The notes beneath the pieces are model-generated. The model ran no database searches, was not told where the DNA came from, and worked only from the letters and a program-made list of their open reading frames with translations. Position numbers and translations under genes: made by a program. Positions 1 through 10,733 of a stretch of DNA of 64,000 nt are shown in pieces (position 1 is the first letter of the stretch; the number at the start of each line of letters is the position of its first letter). Location: positions 2,424,568-2,488,567 of the forward strand of contig JNVV01000003.1 of the NCBI GenBank assembly GCA_000733355.1. Direction: 5' to 3'. The DNA is from Falciphora oryzae (lineage: Eukaryota; Ascomycota; Sordariomycetes; Magnaporthales; Magnaporthaceae).

Positions 1-1
1 G

Positions 2-1128
2 CTCCTCCGCAAGAGCGGCAGTGCTGTCGAGGAGGCCGAACTGGAGGCAACGCTCACGCAGATCATGACGGTGTTCAAGTACATCGAGGACAAGGACGTG
101 TTCCAGAAGTTCTACTCACGTATGCTGGCGCGTCGTCTTGTGCATAGCAACTCGTCGTCGGACGATGCCGAAACGAGCATGATCAGCAAGCTCAAGGAGG
201 CATGCGGCTTCGAGTACACCAACAAGCTGCAGCGCATGTTCCAGGACATGCAGACGTCCAAGGACCTGAACCACGGATTCCGGGATCACGCACAGAAGTC
301 GGATATGAAGCTTCTGGACTCTCAATACGCCATCCTGGGCACGGGCTTCTGGCCACTGCAACCACCCAACACGAGCTTCAACCCGCCGGCCGTGATCCAC
401 CAGGACTGCGATCGCTTCACGCGCTTCTACAAGAACAAGCACGAGGGCAGGAAGCTCACGTGGCTGTGGCAACTCTGCAAGGGCGAGCTCAAGGCCGGTT
501 ACTGCAAGAGCAGCAAGACGCCGTACACGTTCCAGGTCTCAATGTACCAGATGGCCATCCTCCTGATGTTCAACGAGGAGGACACGCACACGTACGACGA
601 GATCGCATCGGCGACGCAGCTCAACAGCGAAGCCATGGACCCGTCCATCGGCGTGCTCGTCAAAGCCAAGGTCCTGCTCGCAGACAACGAGAAGCCCGGC
701 CCGGGCACGACCTACCGGCTCAACTACGATTTCAAGAGCAAGAAGATCCGTATTAACCTCAACGTCGGCATGAAGACTGAGCAGAAGCAAGAGGAGCTGG
801 ATACCAACAAGCATATTGAAGAAGACCGGAAACTTGTTCTCCAGGTAGGCTGCAAATCAACATTGTCGTTGGATGACGTGATTGGGTGTCCAGCTTTATG
901 GGGCGCGTGAAGGTGCTAACAAGCTTGATACTCGTGCAGTCGGCCATTGTCCGCATCATGAAGGCAAGGAAGCGAATGAAGCACAACCAACTTGTCAGCG
1001 AGACCATTGCACAGATCAAGGGCAGGTTCGTGCCTCAGATTCCGGCCATCAAGAAGTGTATCGAGATTCTCCTTGACAAGGAGTATCTGGAACGCCTCGA
1101 GGATGACGAGCTGGGCTACCTGGCTTAA
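2..1128 (+). CDS. cul1: Cullin-1 (SCF ubiquitin ligase scaffold), 3' part
   Basis: Scaffold of SCF E3 ubiquitin ligases: the C-terminal half binds the RING protein Rbx1 and is modified by NEDD8/Rub1. The gene runs off the left edge, so only the last 344 residues are visible. Exons are <2..844 and 940..1128. The 95-bp intron (845..939) has a GT donor, a GCTAAC-like branch site at about 915-920 and a GCAG acceptor, and falls between codons. The frame opens with the cullin segment around FKYIEDKDVFQKFYSRMLAR, then the Rbx1-contact region (LTWLWQLCKGELKA). Exon 2 carries the neddylation motif IVRIMKARKRMKHNQL, whose acceptor lysine is the K of RIMK, and the protein ends in the typical YLA. Cul1 is preferred over Cul3 or Cul4 from the spacing and wording of these motifs as I recall them. 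Confidence 0.93.
845..939 (+). other. Cullin intron
   Basis: A 95-bp phase-0 intron. Translation through it stops at 908-910, whereas removing it restores the conserved neddylation-site exon. Confidence 0.9.
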
Positions 1129-3337
1129 AAGAGGAGCCAGACCACCCGATCTTAACTATTCCAAGCCGATACCTGGCTGGAACTCCAGTGGATGGAATGG
1201 GATAGCCATCTGTGTGGTATGCCACTGAAGCAGACCCGCAGCAGGGAAAGCGGTCCCTGGTCTGTGAGGCTTCGTCGACAGCCAGCAAGAACAGGCGATC
1301 CGGCTGTCTCATTCGTGACATAGGGGTTAGAACAAGCGACCCAGCGTATCCTCCCGCCAGAAAATGGAAGGGAGCTACACACTCAGACGTGGCAAGACAC
1401 AATCATACCGTTTGGTGTGGTGCCTTGTCTTTTTATAATGGCGCGTCCGAGACGTTGCGGCGGCGCTGGTGTGACCGTCGACTAGGGCATTCTGGGGATT
1501 TGGGTTACTGACAGACGGGGAAAGCCTGCTGTTCCATGACGTCGATTTCTTTTTTACGCTTTTGTTTGTTTGTTGCTTTTATCTCACACGCCTCCAACAT
1601 GTCTGTTGTGGGGTCATGGCTCCGCATAGGGGCCACAGACCGGTTCCAGCCTGGGAGGCCTGCCTATAGATGGAATAGGGACAGGGGACAGAGGAGCGAG
1701 TGCAGAGGATATGCTCGGTGGGCAGGCAGGCAGTATACATAAAGGACCATCGGTTCTAGCATATGGCTTTTGGGAGACATCTCTAGTTAGCTGCTCCCGG
1801 CAACCTTTCTCATCAAATATCCTCCCCATGAAAATGAGCAACAAGCTTCGTATCAAGCATAAACGCTACCAGGGGGCGCAACGACGTCGTATCTGGACCC
1901 CCTCAACTATGTGGTATTGTACGATGGGTTCGACTGGGGTTCAGGAACGAGCTGGGGTCGTTTACCTGGTCAAGGCGGTGACTGAGGGTTGGAAGAGAGA
2001 AGAGAGACGACCGTGAGGCTGTCAAGGGTGCCAAAATATGGGTGGTTGGGAGTATTTCATATAGAAACAGAAAAACAAACTGGTTCATGAAACGAGGGCC
2101 GAGACGGGCAGGCGCGAGACGAATCAACCCCCGAGACCTAGATCTAGGTTGAAATGGGGAGACCCTTGTGAACCAACCGACCAAGACGTGACTTGGATAG
2201 GGGTAAGGCAGGTGCAGAGTACCTAGGGGTAGCAGGTATAGGAGACACAGGCCAACTGACATCCGTCAGTTGGTTGGTTTTGGGAGCCGTCTCCTGAAGT
2301 TCCTGCGGTAATCAACAAAGAAGTCCCCGGTCTCGGTGCCTCCGTCGCAGGCCCGCGGTCTAGCGGGATTGGATACGATTGTACATCCACAGTCGAGACC
2401 AGACTGTCAGGGTTCTCCAGGCCGCAGCATCGAATTTCAATTGCTACTGGAGCAGGTAACCCCATCGGGCTCCCCTGCCCAGCCGCTAATCAATTTCTCC
2501 GGCGGTCCAAAGTGTCTCGGCGCGCGTTCGATTGCCCGTCAAAACCGCAGCACGGGGCCCTCAATCCCGGGCCTTTGAACCCAATTTGGAAGAAAAAGGA
2601 AAGAAAAACGGAATGCCCTGACTCGCGTCCCGTGGGGGACGGCTCAAGACGGCACTTTTGCTCGGCCTGGCCTTCTGGGGTTGGAGAGAGCAAGCAAGCA
2701 TGGCTCTGTAAAGAAAAATTATGAGAAATCATTCGTCCGGCTATGCGACTGCGCCCCGGCCAGAACAGCAATCTGCAGGGCGGGCAAGTCCATGGACCGG
2801 TCCGGGACCCCGCGCGCGTTCCTGGCCGGGCCTGGCTCGCTCTGCCTTCGGGTCGCAGTCGGCGGCACCTCTAGCTACCGTTTTATGGCTGGGCCTGTGG
2901 TCGGGCGGCACGGAATCAACAATCCTAGACCCGACAGATTGACCGTTCGCTGCGTACTGCGACCCGGTCCCCACCTGCAGAACGAAGCCGTGCGGGCGCA
3001 AAGCAAAAAATGAACCGCGCTTGTTGCCGAGACAGCCGGGCAGCGCAAAAGGTTTTGTTGTTCTACACTCTAGCCTCTCACGTCCCGGAAAGCGGCCACG
3101 CGCTGACGACGGCTGCCGTTCTACCCGTGATTGTGCTCTTGGGAGCCCAAAAACCGCCTGACGTCTTTTGCAAAAGTGGCCGTAAACCCACATTCTCTTC
3201 CCCTTGCTTGCCCGGGCCCTGGCCTTGGCCCACCGCTGGAGCCCCCTGCACAGAGCCGCCCATTCGCGTCGACAGCCCGAGGCTTGGCGAATGCTTGAGG
3301 CCGACTTCCAAGATCTACCAGGATCCGCGATCAACAT
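1129..3337. other. Intergenic region between cullin and the retrotransposon
   Basis: About 2.2 kb with only short overlapping open frames on both strands. None has a recognisable domain, a consistent intron structure or a convincing start. It should hold the cullin 3' UTR. I see no RNA gene or repeat. The retrotransposon target duplication AACAT occupies 3333-3337. Confidence 0.6.
3333..3337. repeat. Target-site duplication AACAT (left copy)
   Basis: The five bases AACAT lie directly outside the left LTR and recur directly outside the right LTR at 10863-10867, as expected for a Ty3/gypsy-type integration. Confidence 0.95.
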
Positions 3338-3466
3338 TGTCACGGCGCGGCAGCTGGGTACTAGGTTGAAGGTTTGTTGTTGCACGAAGGAGAAAGACCG
3401 CTGGCCCCGGAGGGGGCCGGCGGATCTCTAGCTAAATACAGGTGTGCTGGGCTTGGTCCCGTGACA
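3338..3466 (-). repeat. LTR (3' LTR of the element)
   Basis: 129 bp with terminal inverted bases TGTCACGG/CCGTGACA, identical base for base to 10734-10862. It contains a GC-rich self-complementary block (GGCCCCGGAGGGGGCC). Confidence 0.96.
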
Positions 3467-3469
3467 GTA

Positions 3470-3479
3470 CCCCTCCCTT
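3470..3479 (-). promoter_or_regulatory. Polypurine tract (plus-strand primer)
   Basis: On the minus strand the purine run AAGGGAGGGG ends three bases (TAC) before the LTR, the expected place for the RNase H-resistant primer of second-strand synthesis. Confidence 0.75.
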
Positions 3480-3483
3480 AAAC

Positions 3484-3505
3484 CGCAGTTGGTCCTCCAA
3501 CTGCG
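3484..3505. other. Perfect 9-bp hairpin beside the polypurine tract
   Basis: CGCAGTTGG and CCAACTGCG are separated by TCCT, a perfect inverted repeat 5 bp from the polypurine tract. It lies in the 3' end of the element RNA and upstream of the opposite-strand gene. Function unknown. Confidence 0.6.
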
Positions 3506-3824
3506 CTTTAATGGTGTTTCCCCTTCGTGGCGTCGCTCGGTCGGCGTGGCGCTGGCGCATTGGTTGTGGCGCGGCGCTCCTGCTATGGTGATAAGGCGTG
3601 CCTTCCCAAACCGGAAGGCGCGCCCCCTTCCGATTGCTTCTTAGTCTTCCCTTTCCTTCTCTTTGCTTCCTCTCTTTCAGGAAAACTTTTCACCTCCTCC
3701 CCTCTCCTCTTCACGGTCGGACATCTCTCCTCCACATTCCCGACAACGCGTCCTCTCTTTCCCGCCGCCCTCACGCTCGCGATCCACCATCCCTCTCCAC
3801 AACGTCCCGCTGCCCGTCGTCACG

Positions 3825-4914
3825 ATGGCGCCTGTCATAAGCACCCCCGGCGACATCTGGTCGTCTCCCTTGACCAAGTCCGTCTGCATCTTCTGCCTCC
3901 GGACGCACCAGCTCCAGTACTATCGCTGCTTCAGCGCCAACCACCCGACCGTCCGATTCAATGACAAGGCCAGCATGGCGTTTCCCTGTCTATGGACTGG
4001 TGCCAATCGCACTTCCGGCTCGTCCATTCATTGCGACCAGTGCAACTCCCGCCACAAGCCGTGTGGAAAGGTTAGTTCTGCCGGCGCCGCGCCGTCGTTC
4101 CGCCTGTTTCGTATCCCTGGATCCGGTTTCGCTGACGCCTCGCCTGGCAGCCGATCGCCCTAATGGAAGGAGACTTCCACGACATGATCGCCCTCGTCGG
4201 TGCCGCCGAGATCTTCTGGGTGCACGGCCGCCAGGAGTTCCTCGATCGTGGCTACATGTTCCTGTCCGCCGAGGAGCGTGCGGAGGATGATCCTCTCGAC
4301 GACTACTACGTCATGCCGCCGGAGTGTCGTATCGCCGGCGGCAAGGCGGTCTCCGCCCTGCTCGCTGCCTTCGTCGGTGCTGAGACTGCTGTCCGTAGTC
4401 GCTACGGCGAGACCGGCTCGCAGAGGTCGCGTGCCGTGAGTGTCCCGCCCCCGTTCCGCCGTCCTGCTGCCAACTAACTTCGTGGCAGGGAAACAACTTC
4501 GAGGGTGTCGTCCAGGCTCGCCGCGCCGCGCTCGCCGCCAGTCGTGCCGCGTCGACTCCCCGGCGCCGCCGCCAGGAGGCTGGGGTGTAGGACGCCCTTA
4601 ACCTGGTGAGTCTGCTCCCGTCGTTTCGCTGGCGTCCCTGCTCTGACATTGTTCGCGTGCAGCTGCGCATTGGTGCCGGTGACCCGGGTTATGACAGCTG
4701 GACCGCCGCCAAGGAGCGTTTCCGCGTCGCTCTTTGCGACGCCTATGGCATCTACACCGAGCACCTTAACGAGGGCGCTTCGCTGGAGCGGGACGCTGGC
4801 CAGGTCGATGGCGAGGATGACGAGGTTCAGGCCGAGTTTCTTCGTCGCGAGCGCCGTTACACCCGTCTAACAACACGGTTCCGCGACCACGTCGCCGGCG
4901 TTGCGCGGTACTAA
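3825..4914 (+). pseudogene. Antisense accessory gene of the retrotransposon, four exons, CxxC motifs, one in-frame TAG
   Basis: Not recognised as a named family. Proposed exons are 3825..4070, 4151..4435, 4489..4605 and 4663..4914. Introns of 80, 53 and 57 bp have donors GTTAGT, GTGAGT and GTGAGT, acceptors GGCAG, GGCAG and TGCAG, and a CTAAC branch site in intron 2. All three introns fall between codons and splicing gives one 299-codon frame. The only break is a TAG at 4588-4590 (codon 211), one transition from CAG. The N-terminal part has C21-x2-C24 and C70-x2-C73-x6-C80, a possible zinc-binding module; the remainder is charged. The gene is transcribed opposite to gag-pol and converges on the pol 3' end. 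A pyrimidine-rich stretch ending in CAG at about 3650-3680 could be a 5' UTR acceptor. Function is unknown; a regulatory or nucleic-acid-binding role is only a guess. Confidence 0.6.
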
Positions 4915-5146
4915 CCGCGCCGCGTCTGGTTCTGGTGACGTATCCTGCTTTCCGCCGGGGTTTCGTCCCGTTCTCTTTTTCGCTCCTTATGGGCTGGTTT
5001 GGTGGGACGCCGGCGTGCGTCCCGGAATCGGGCAGGTAGTTAGTTTTCAATGGAGTGGCTTCGGCCCCCGGGGCAGGCTCGCCTCGGGTGGCTCGATTAT
5101 CTTCCGCCCTGTTTCCGCCCCCTCCCCACCTGCGTTCCCAACCGCT

Positions 5147-8100
5147 CTACTGTTGGTTCGGGTTCTGCCTAGGTTTGCCCCTAGGTCGGCCCCTGGGTTT
5201 CGGTTGTGCTACTGCCTCCTTCCTAACCCTTTGCGCGTAGCTGGCTGTCCCTTGGTCCCCCGTTCGCGCTTCGCCCGGGTCTCGCCACCAGTCCGGTGGT
5301 CCGGGTTTGTTAGGGTGCTGCTTGTGGAAGTCCCGAATCCTATCGTCTGCCCCTTCCAGGTCGCGTGCCGGCTGCCAAGTTGGCCTATAGGGTGCTGCCC
5401 ATTTCACTCTATATTCCAAAGCGTCGGGTGTGCCTCTCGAATTTAAAATGCGATCGAAGTGCCACTCTTCCACTGGTTCGCCGTCTGCGTCGTTCTGGTT
5501 ATCCGCCAGCACCGCGCCGGCTGCTCGCCTGTCGTGCTCATCGTTTATTGCTTCCTGGCCTGGGAAGCCCGGGTTTTCTCTTTGGATAAGCGAAACGTGA
5601 AACACTGGGAATAGTTTGTGATGCGCCGGCAGGTCGACGGCTAAAGCTCGGGGGTAAACCTTTGTAACTGGGTAAGGTCCGATCCACTTTTCGCTAAGCT
5701 TATCTGTCGGGCGCGAGGTGGCCATGTTCCTGGTGCTGACCCAGACCAGGTCGCTTTCCGAGAACGTCCCGGCGTCGGTTCGGTAGCGATTCGCTACTTC
5801 CTCGTACCTTTCCTTGCTGGCCTCGGCCAGCGCCCTAACGTGGTCCCAAACTTTCTGGACCCTGTCCGCAACGGTGGTGGCGTTATGAACCTCCTGTTAA
5901 TGCGCCGGCGTTCCGCCGTCTGGTCGTTCACTTTTCGGTTCCGTACCCATATGGGGATTCCATCCGTAGTTGGCGAAAAAAGGGGAAACCCCGGTCGTTT
6001 CCGATACGTGGTTGTTGCTAGCGAACTCTCCGAGTGGGAGCCAGTCGACCCAGTCGTCCTGGTAGTATGAGCAGAACGCCCGCAAATATTGTTCCATGTA
6101 TGCGTTTAGGATCTCTATCTGGCCGTCGGATTCCGGGTGAAACGATGACGAATGCTTGAGCGTAACGCCGAATCTCCTGCTCAACTCTTTCCAAAAGGTG
6201 GACACGAACTGCTTGCCGCGATCCGAGACGATGGTGTCGGGGGTGCCGTGCAGGCGGTACACCTGCGCGAGGAAGGCGTCTGCCAGGCGACCCGCGTCGG
6301 TTTCGACCATTGGGATATAATGGCGCATTTTTGTTAACCGGTCCACTACCACCATAATATGGTGGTAAACGATACCTTGACGTTCGCATGGCGGCAGCGG
6401 GCCGACGTAATCCACAAATATATCCGCCCATGGCCTAAACGGTACTGCTAACGGCTCCAACAGTCCGCTTGGGGATCCTTTCCCCACCTTTGACATTTTG
6501 CACAAATGGCAACCTTGGACAAATACGCTGACGTCTCGCGATAGACGTGGCCAGGTGTAAGTTCTGCGTATTAAATCCCAGGTTTTGCTGCGCCCTGGGT
6601 ATCCGCCTGGTGGCAAGCTGTGCGTCCTATGCAGGATCTAAAGTCGCAACGCATCGTCGGGCGGGATGAACAGCCGTTCTTTGCAGTAAATGCGCCCTCG
6701 TATCGCCTGGCAATCGGCTTTCGCCAGCTTGACCTGCTTCCGGATCCAGGTGGGGAACTGTCGCTTCGCTGGGTCCTGCAGGCAGGATATCATAGCTTGC
6801 GCCAGCTCCGAAGTGACGTACGCCCTATCTATCAGCACGTCTATGTGCTCGGACGTGTCGAAAACCCGTAGCATCGCTGGTGCTTCGCCGGGGCCCCACC
6901 GCTCTGGGGGTAGCAAAGTTCGCTGGCAAAGCGCCACCCTTTCGTCGGCTACGTCTCGTGTATTCGTCGGGCGAACGCCAGGGAGGCGTGAGAGCGTGTC
7001 GGGGATTATGGCTGTTTTTCCTGGTTTGTATACGATATGGAACCTGAAGTCGCTAAGGAACTCCGACCACCTAACTTGCCGCTGGTTTAGTAGTTTAGTG
7101 GTAGCAAAAAATTGCAAGTTCTTATGGTCCGTCCAAACTTCCACCGGCGATTCGGCGCCTTGAAGCTCGGGTCTCCATTCCTCAAAAGCTTTGATGATTG
7201 CCAGGAGCTCTTTATCGTATATTTCGTAGTTGCATTCCGCCGGCGAGTGTTTGGCTGAAAAGAAAGCAACTGGCCGGCGTATCCCTTCCGCGTTTATTTG
7301 TGAAAGGACCCCTCCTGCCGCCCAATCCGACGCGTCCGCTTCCACAATCGTTTTCAATGCCGGGTCGTAAAAAGCCAATGTAATTTCCGAGGAAAAGGCG
7401 TCGCGGAGGCGGCGGAACGCTGCCGCGGCCTCGTCTGGTAAATAGCCCGGCCAGCTCTTTGCGCTCATCAATGTTGTCAGCGGGCGGGCTATTGCCGAAA
7501 AGCCCCGGATGAACCTTCTATAAAAGTTCGCGAATCCGAGGAAGCGTTGCAATTCCCGTAGCGTGGTTGGTGCGGCCCACGATCGGATCGCCGCCACCTT
7601 GTCTGGGTCCATCCGTATCCCCGCTATGGAAACGATAAGTCCTAGGTATTTCGTTTCTTTAACGTTAAATTCGCATTTTCGGATGTCGATGGATAGGCCG
7701 GCGTCGGCGAGTTTCCGCACCACTTCCCTGACGTGACGCCGGTGTTCCGCCTTGGTTTCGCTATATATCAGAACGTCGTCAAGGTAGGCCGTGGCGTATC
7801 TATCCAAGGCGTCCCCTAGTGTGTGGTTGATATAGTGTTGGAACGAGCTGGGGGCACCTGTCATACCAAAGTTGGCTACTAGGCATTCGAATAGTCCGAA
7901 CCTGGTGATAAACGCGGTTTTCCATTCGTCCCCGGGGGCGATGCGCAAGCGATTAAACGCCGCTATGATGTCCACTTTGCTAAACCATTTCGCTTTTAAC
8001 AAAGCTTCCAATGTTTCCCTAATAAATGGGATTGGGTACCGGTTTTTAACCGTAATGTTATTTAGCCCCCGGTAGTCCACGCAAACCCTGATCCCGCCTC

Positions 8101-9148
8101 CTGGCTTTCTGGCGAGGAGGATCGGGGCCGCCGCCGGTAACGTGCTGGGGCGGATGAAGCTCTTCGCCAAATGGGTATCGAGGTACTTCCGGACCACGCG
8201 CAGCTCCTGCTGGGACATAGCGCGGTTATGGTGGTGTGGTGGCGTTTCGCCAGGGAGGAGTTCGATTCTGTGGTCGAACGGCCTGTGTGGGGGTAACGTG
8301 TCCGCGTTTTGGGGAAGGAAGCATTCCGCCAGGTCGTAAAGCTCCTGGGGGAGTTTGTCAAGGATCTCCTCCATTGTTGCAGGAGGTTTCCCCTCCAGGA
8401 ACTTCTCTATATCCTCGTCGGATACCCGGCGTAAATGTGGTGCCTCCTCGACCCAGTCCCTAAAAGCCTGGAGCCTGGGTTCCAATTTCGTACCCTCGGG
8501 GAGCTCCTCCGTTTGGAGAATGGCCCGAAGGATTGCCGTTAGCGTATCGTTGGCGAGACTATCGGACGATCGGTGGTCGGGTGGGGTGTCCTCTTTGGTT
8601 AGGGCGAGGAACTTCGCCCATGGCATGGTCTGGGTATGCACTCCTTCCTGCTTGCAAAGGGTCAGGAAGTTGGGTGCGCTTAGAATGCGGATCTCCATGT
8701 CCGGCGCCGGTGCTCGCTCGGCTTCCGCCATCGTAACGCCGTCCATACTTAAGGTTCCCGCCGCCCAATCGATCGTTAGGTTGTGGTGTCTTAGCCACGG
8801 CAGGCCCAGGATAATATCCGGTCCCCCCAGCGGCCAACAATAGAACGTCATAGTTTCCGTGGTGTTCCCGAACGTGTGGATGGTCTTAACGCAATCGGTA
8901 ATGCGCCCTGCTAGCGCTCCGTCAGCGAGGCGGAGGGGTTTTAGTTCCGGTAGTTGGAACCTGGGTAGGTTATGTGTGTGCGCGAATGTGTTATCAATAA
9001 ACGCCCATAGGGAACATCCTATATCGATCAGTGATCGACAGGGTACCGGTCGGTTTCCGTGGGGGAGCAGCATTGTGTCAAAGGAAAATGTTGTATTAGG
9101 GCCTATGGAATGGAAATATATGTCGTTGTTTTGCTGCTCCTGTCGTTC
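5147..9148 (-). pseudogene. pol: Retrotransposon pol (PR-RT-RNaseH-IN-chromodomain) with two internal stops
   Basis: One 1,334-codon frame interrupted by TAG at 6638-6640 (codon 837) and TAA at 5897-5899 (codon 1084); the same frame resumes after each. Aspartic protease lies at about 9040-8750 and reads LIDIGCS where LID(T/S)G is expected. Reverse transcriptase has the AYLDDVLIYS catalytic motif. RNase H shows EADASD, YEIYDKELLAI and VWTDHKNL. After the first stop come the integrase HHCC region (QGCHLCKMSK) and the catalytic D, D, E (VVVDRLTK, IVSDRGKQF, DGQIEILN). After the second stop come the GPY/F module (WIGPYPVTKVYPRAL) and a chromodomain (WHFDRILNSR...YRVKWAAPYRPTWQPARDL). The frame opens at 9148 and is -1 relative to gag. 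Both stops are one C-to-T change from glutamine codons. Confidence 0.93.
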
Positions 9149-9189
9149 TTAATCCCTCCACGGGTCCTGCACGCGACTATATGCAAGAC

Positions 9190-10548
9190 CTAGTCTTTTT
9201 TCGCCTGCGATCCGCCGGCGTTCTGCTGTCTTTTGGGTCTCGCTGGGCAGGCGAGGGCATAGTGCCCCGGCTGTCCGCAGTACATGCAAAGATGGTTGTC
9301 CCGTCGGTGCTGTCGCTGCGCCTCGGTCAAAGGTCCCCTCGGGCTGGTCGAGATCTTGCTGAGGTCCATGGGGTCGCCGGCGGGCGTAGGTGTTGGGGTT
9401 GTCGCTGTTACCGGTTGGTGGTTCCCTGGTTTCGGCGCCGTCGTTCCGCCGTTATGGTATGATCTGTGTGCGTAATCCGCGAGGTTGTTGGATAGGTCTC
9501 GGTACATCCTAACCCATCCCTCGAAATCTTCGGGCCCGGGTCTGTTGATTTGGTTGATCGCGGCCTTGGAAAGCTCGTTGCTAACCTTGTTTTTTAGGGC
9601 TTCCACGCGCATATTCGCCGGGTATCCGCCTATATCCGCCAAGCGAATAAACGCGCCAATGAAATCTCCGAACCTGGTGTTCTTCTGTTTAAGGGTGTCG
9701 AAATCCCGGCGCGCCGCCGCCCTTGTGTCTTGTATCCTATATACCGGGTCAAGCAGGTCGAAAAGGGAAGCGCAATCGGTAAAGCCGCGGGCCCATAATG
9801 AAGGTGTGCCCGGGTGTTCCGCCACCGAATCGACAGCGTCTCGGACGTGTCTGTACGCGTCTCCTAAAAGCCGCTAGGCCGCGTATAGGATTCTGGTCGC
9901 CGGTGTGGGGTACAAAGCGCTATCGAGGGTGAACTTGATATTAAGGAGTGATTTCCACGTGACATATTCCTCCTGCCGTTGGGCGTCATCTGCATGTGCC
10001 CCCGAAAAAAAGGGTGGTTCTGCGCCCACCGGTCGGAACGCCGGGGTAACGCCGGTGGGAGCGGTTTGGGTCGCCGGCGGGGTGCTAGTAGTTAGGGAGG
10101 GTAGCGGGGATTGCGTGCGGGAGGTTCCAGGGGTAATGATGGTCGGGGTGTCGGCGGTACTGGGGTGGAGCCCCGGTGGCTAGGGGGCTTGTGGCAGTGC
10201 AAGTTGCCGGGTTAACCGGTCGCACTCCGCGTTTAAACGCGTTATAGTGGCGTTGCGTTCCTGGGCTTCCGCCCTTAGCCCAGCGACCTGTTGGGTGTTC
10301 GCGTTGTCGTCGCTTTGAAGGGTCATTATTTCGTCCTGCAGCAAAGCGATTTTGCCGTTTAGGAAACCCATTAGCTGTTTGAGCTGGCGGAACGCTGGCG
10401 AGGTCTGGCCGTTAACAAGGTCGCGATACAATTCTGCGTAGTTCTCGCCATCTTCATATGCTAGGGCTTGCAAGGCTGGGTATCCGGAAAGGAGTCCGAA
10501 TGCTAGGACGGGGTCAAGGGGTGAGGGGGTCTCGGCTGGGTCTGTCAT
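9190..10548 (-). pseudogene. gag: Retrotransposon gag (capsid/nucleocapsid) with two internal stops
   Basis: The frame runs from an ATG at 10548 to a TAG at 9190-9192 (453 codons) and is broken by TAG at 10180-10182 (codon 123) and 9874-9876 (codon 225). No frameshift is needed to join the three pieces. The N-terminal part is predicted helical, and a proline/threonine-rich linker follows the first stop. The gag core contains LADIGGYPANMRVEALKNKV, typical of Ty3-type capsids, and the C-terminal part has a CCHC knuckle CMYCGQPGHYALAC. The terminal TAG may itself be a damaged codon, because the frame stays open beyond it to about 9107, where it overlaps the pol frame. Confidence 0.88.
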
Positions 10549-10722
10549 GGTGTTGCGCTGGTGTAACGCTGTCGGGTCTTGGGTCAGGCTTCGTTGTGTC
10601 AGGGTGGCGGGGATGTTGGGGCCTCCTCCGAGGTATCCGGGTTTCGTCGCTGCGGCGCCGCTTTCGAGGTATCGGGGAAAGAGCGGAACGCTGTGGAATC
10701 GTTCCGTGTCCTTTGGTTTGAG

Positions 10723-10733
10723 GTGCAACAAAC
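10723..10733 (-). promoter_or_regulatory. Primer-binding site, probably self-priming
   Basis: The 11 bases directly after the 5' LTR read GTTTGTTGCAC on the element strand. They lack the TGG expected for a tRNA 3' end. Their complement GTGCAACAAAC is nearly repeated inside the LTR at 10768-10781 (GTGCAACAACAAAC), so the transcript could prime itself, as established for Tf1/sushi elements. Confidence 0.6.

Noticed and set aside
1926..1936. GGTTCGACTGG resembling a Pol III B box
   Set aside because: No A box at proper distance, no tRNA cloverleaf and no T-run terminator nearby.
4766..5050. 94-codon minus-strand frame after the chromodomain, in the same frame as pol
   Set aside because: It lies largely opposite exon 4 of the antisense gene, is arginine/proline-rich and has no domain; pol ends at 5147.
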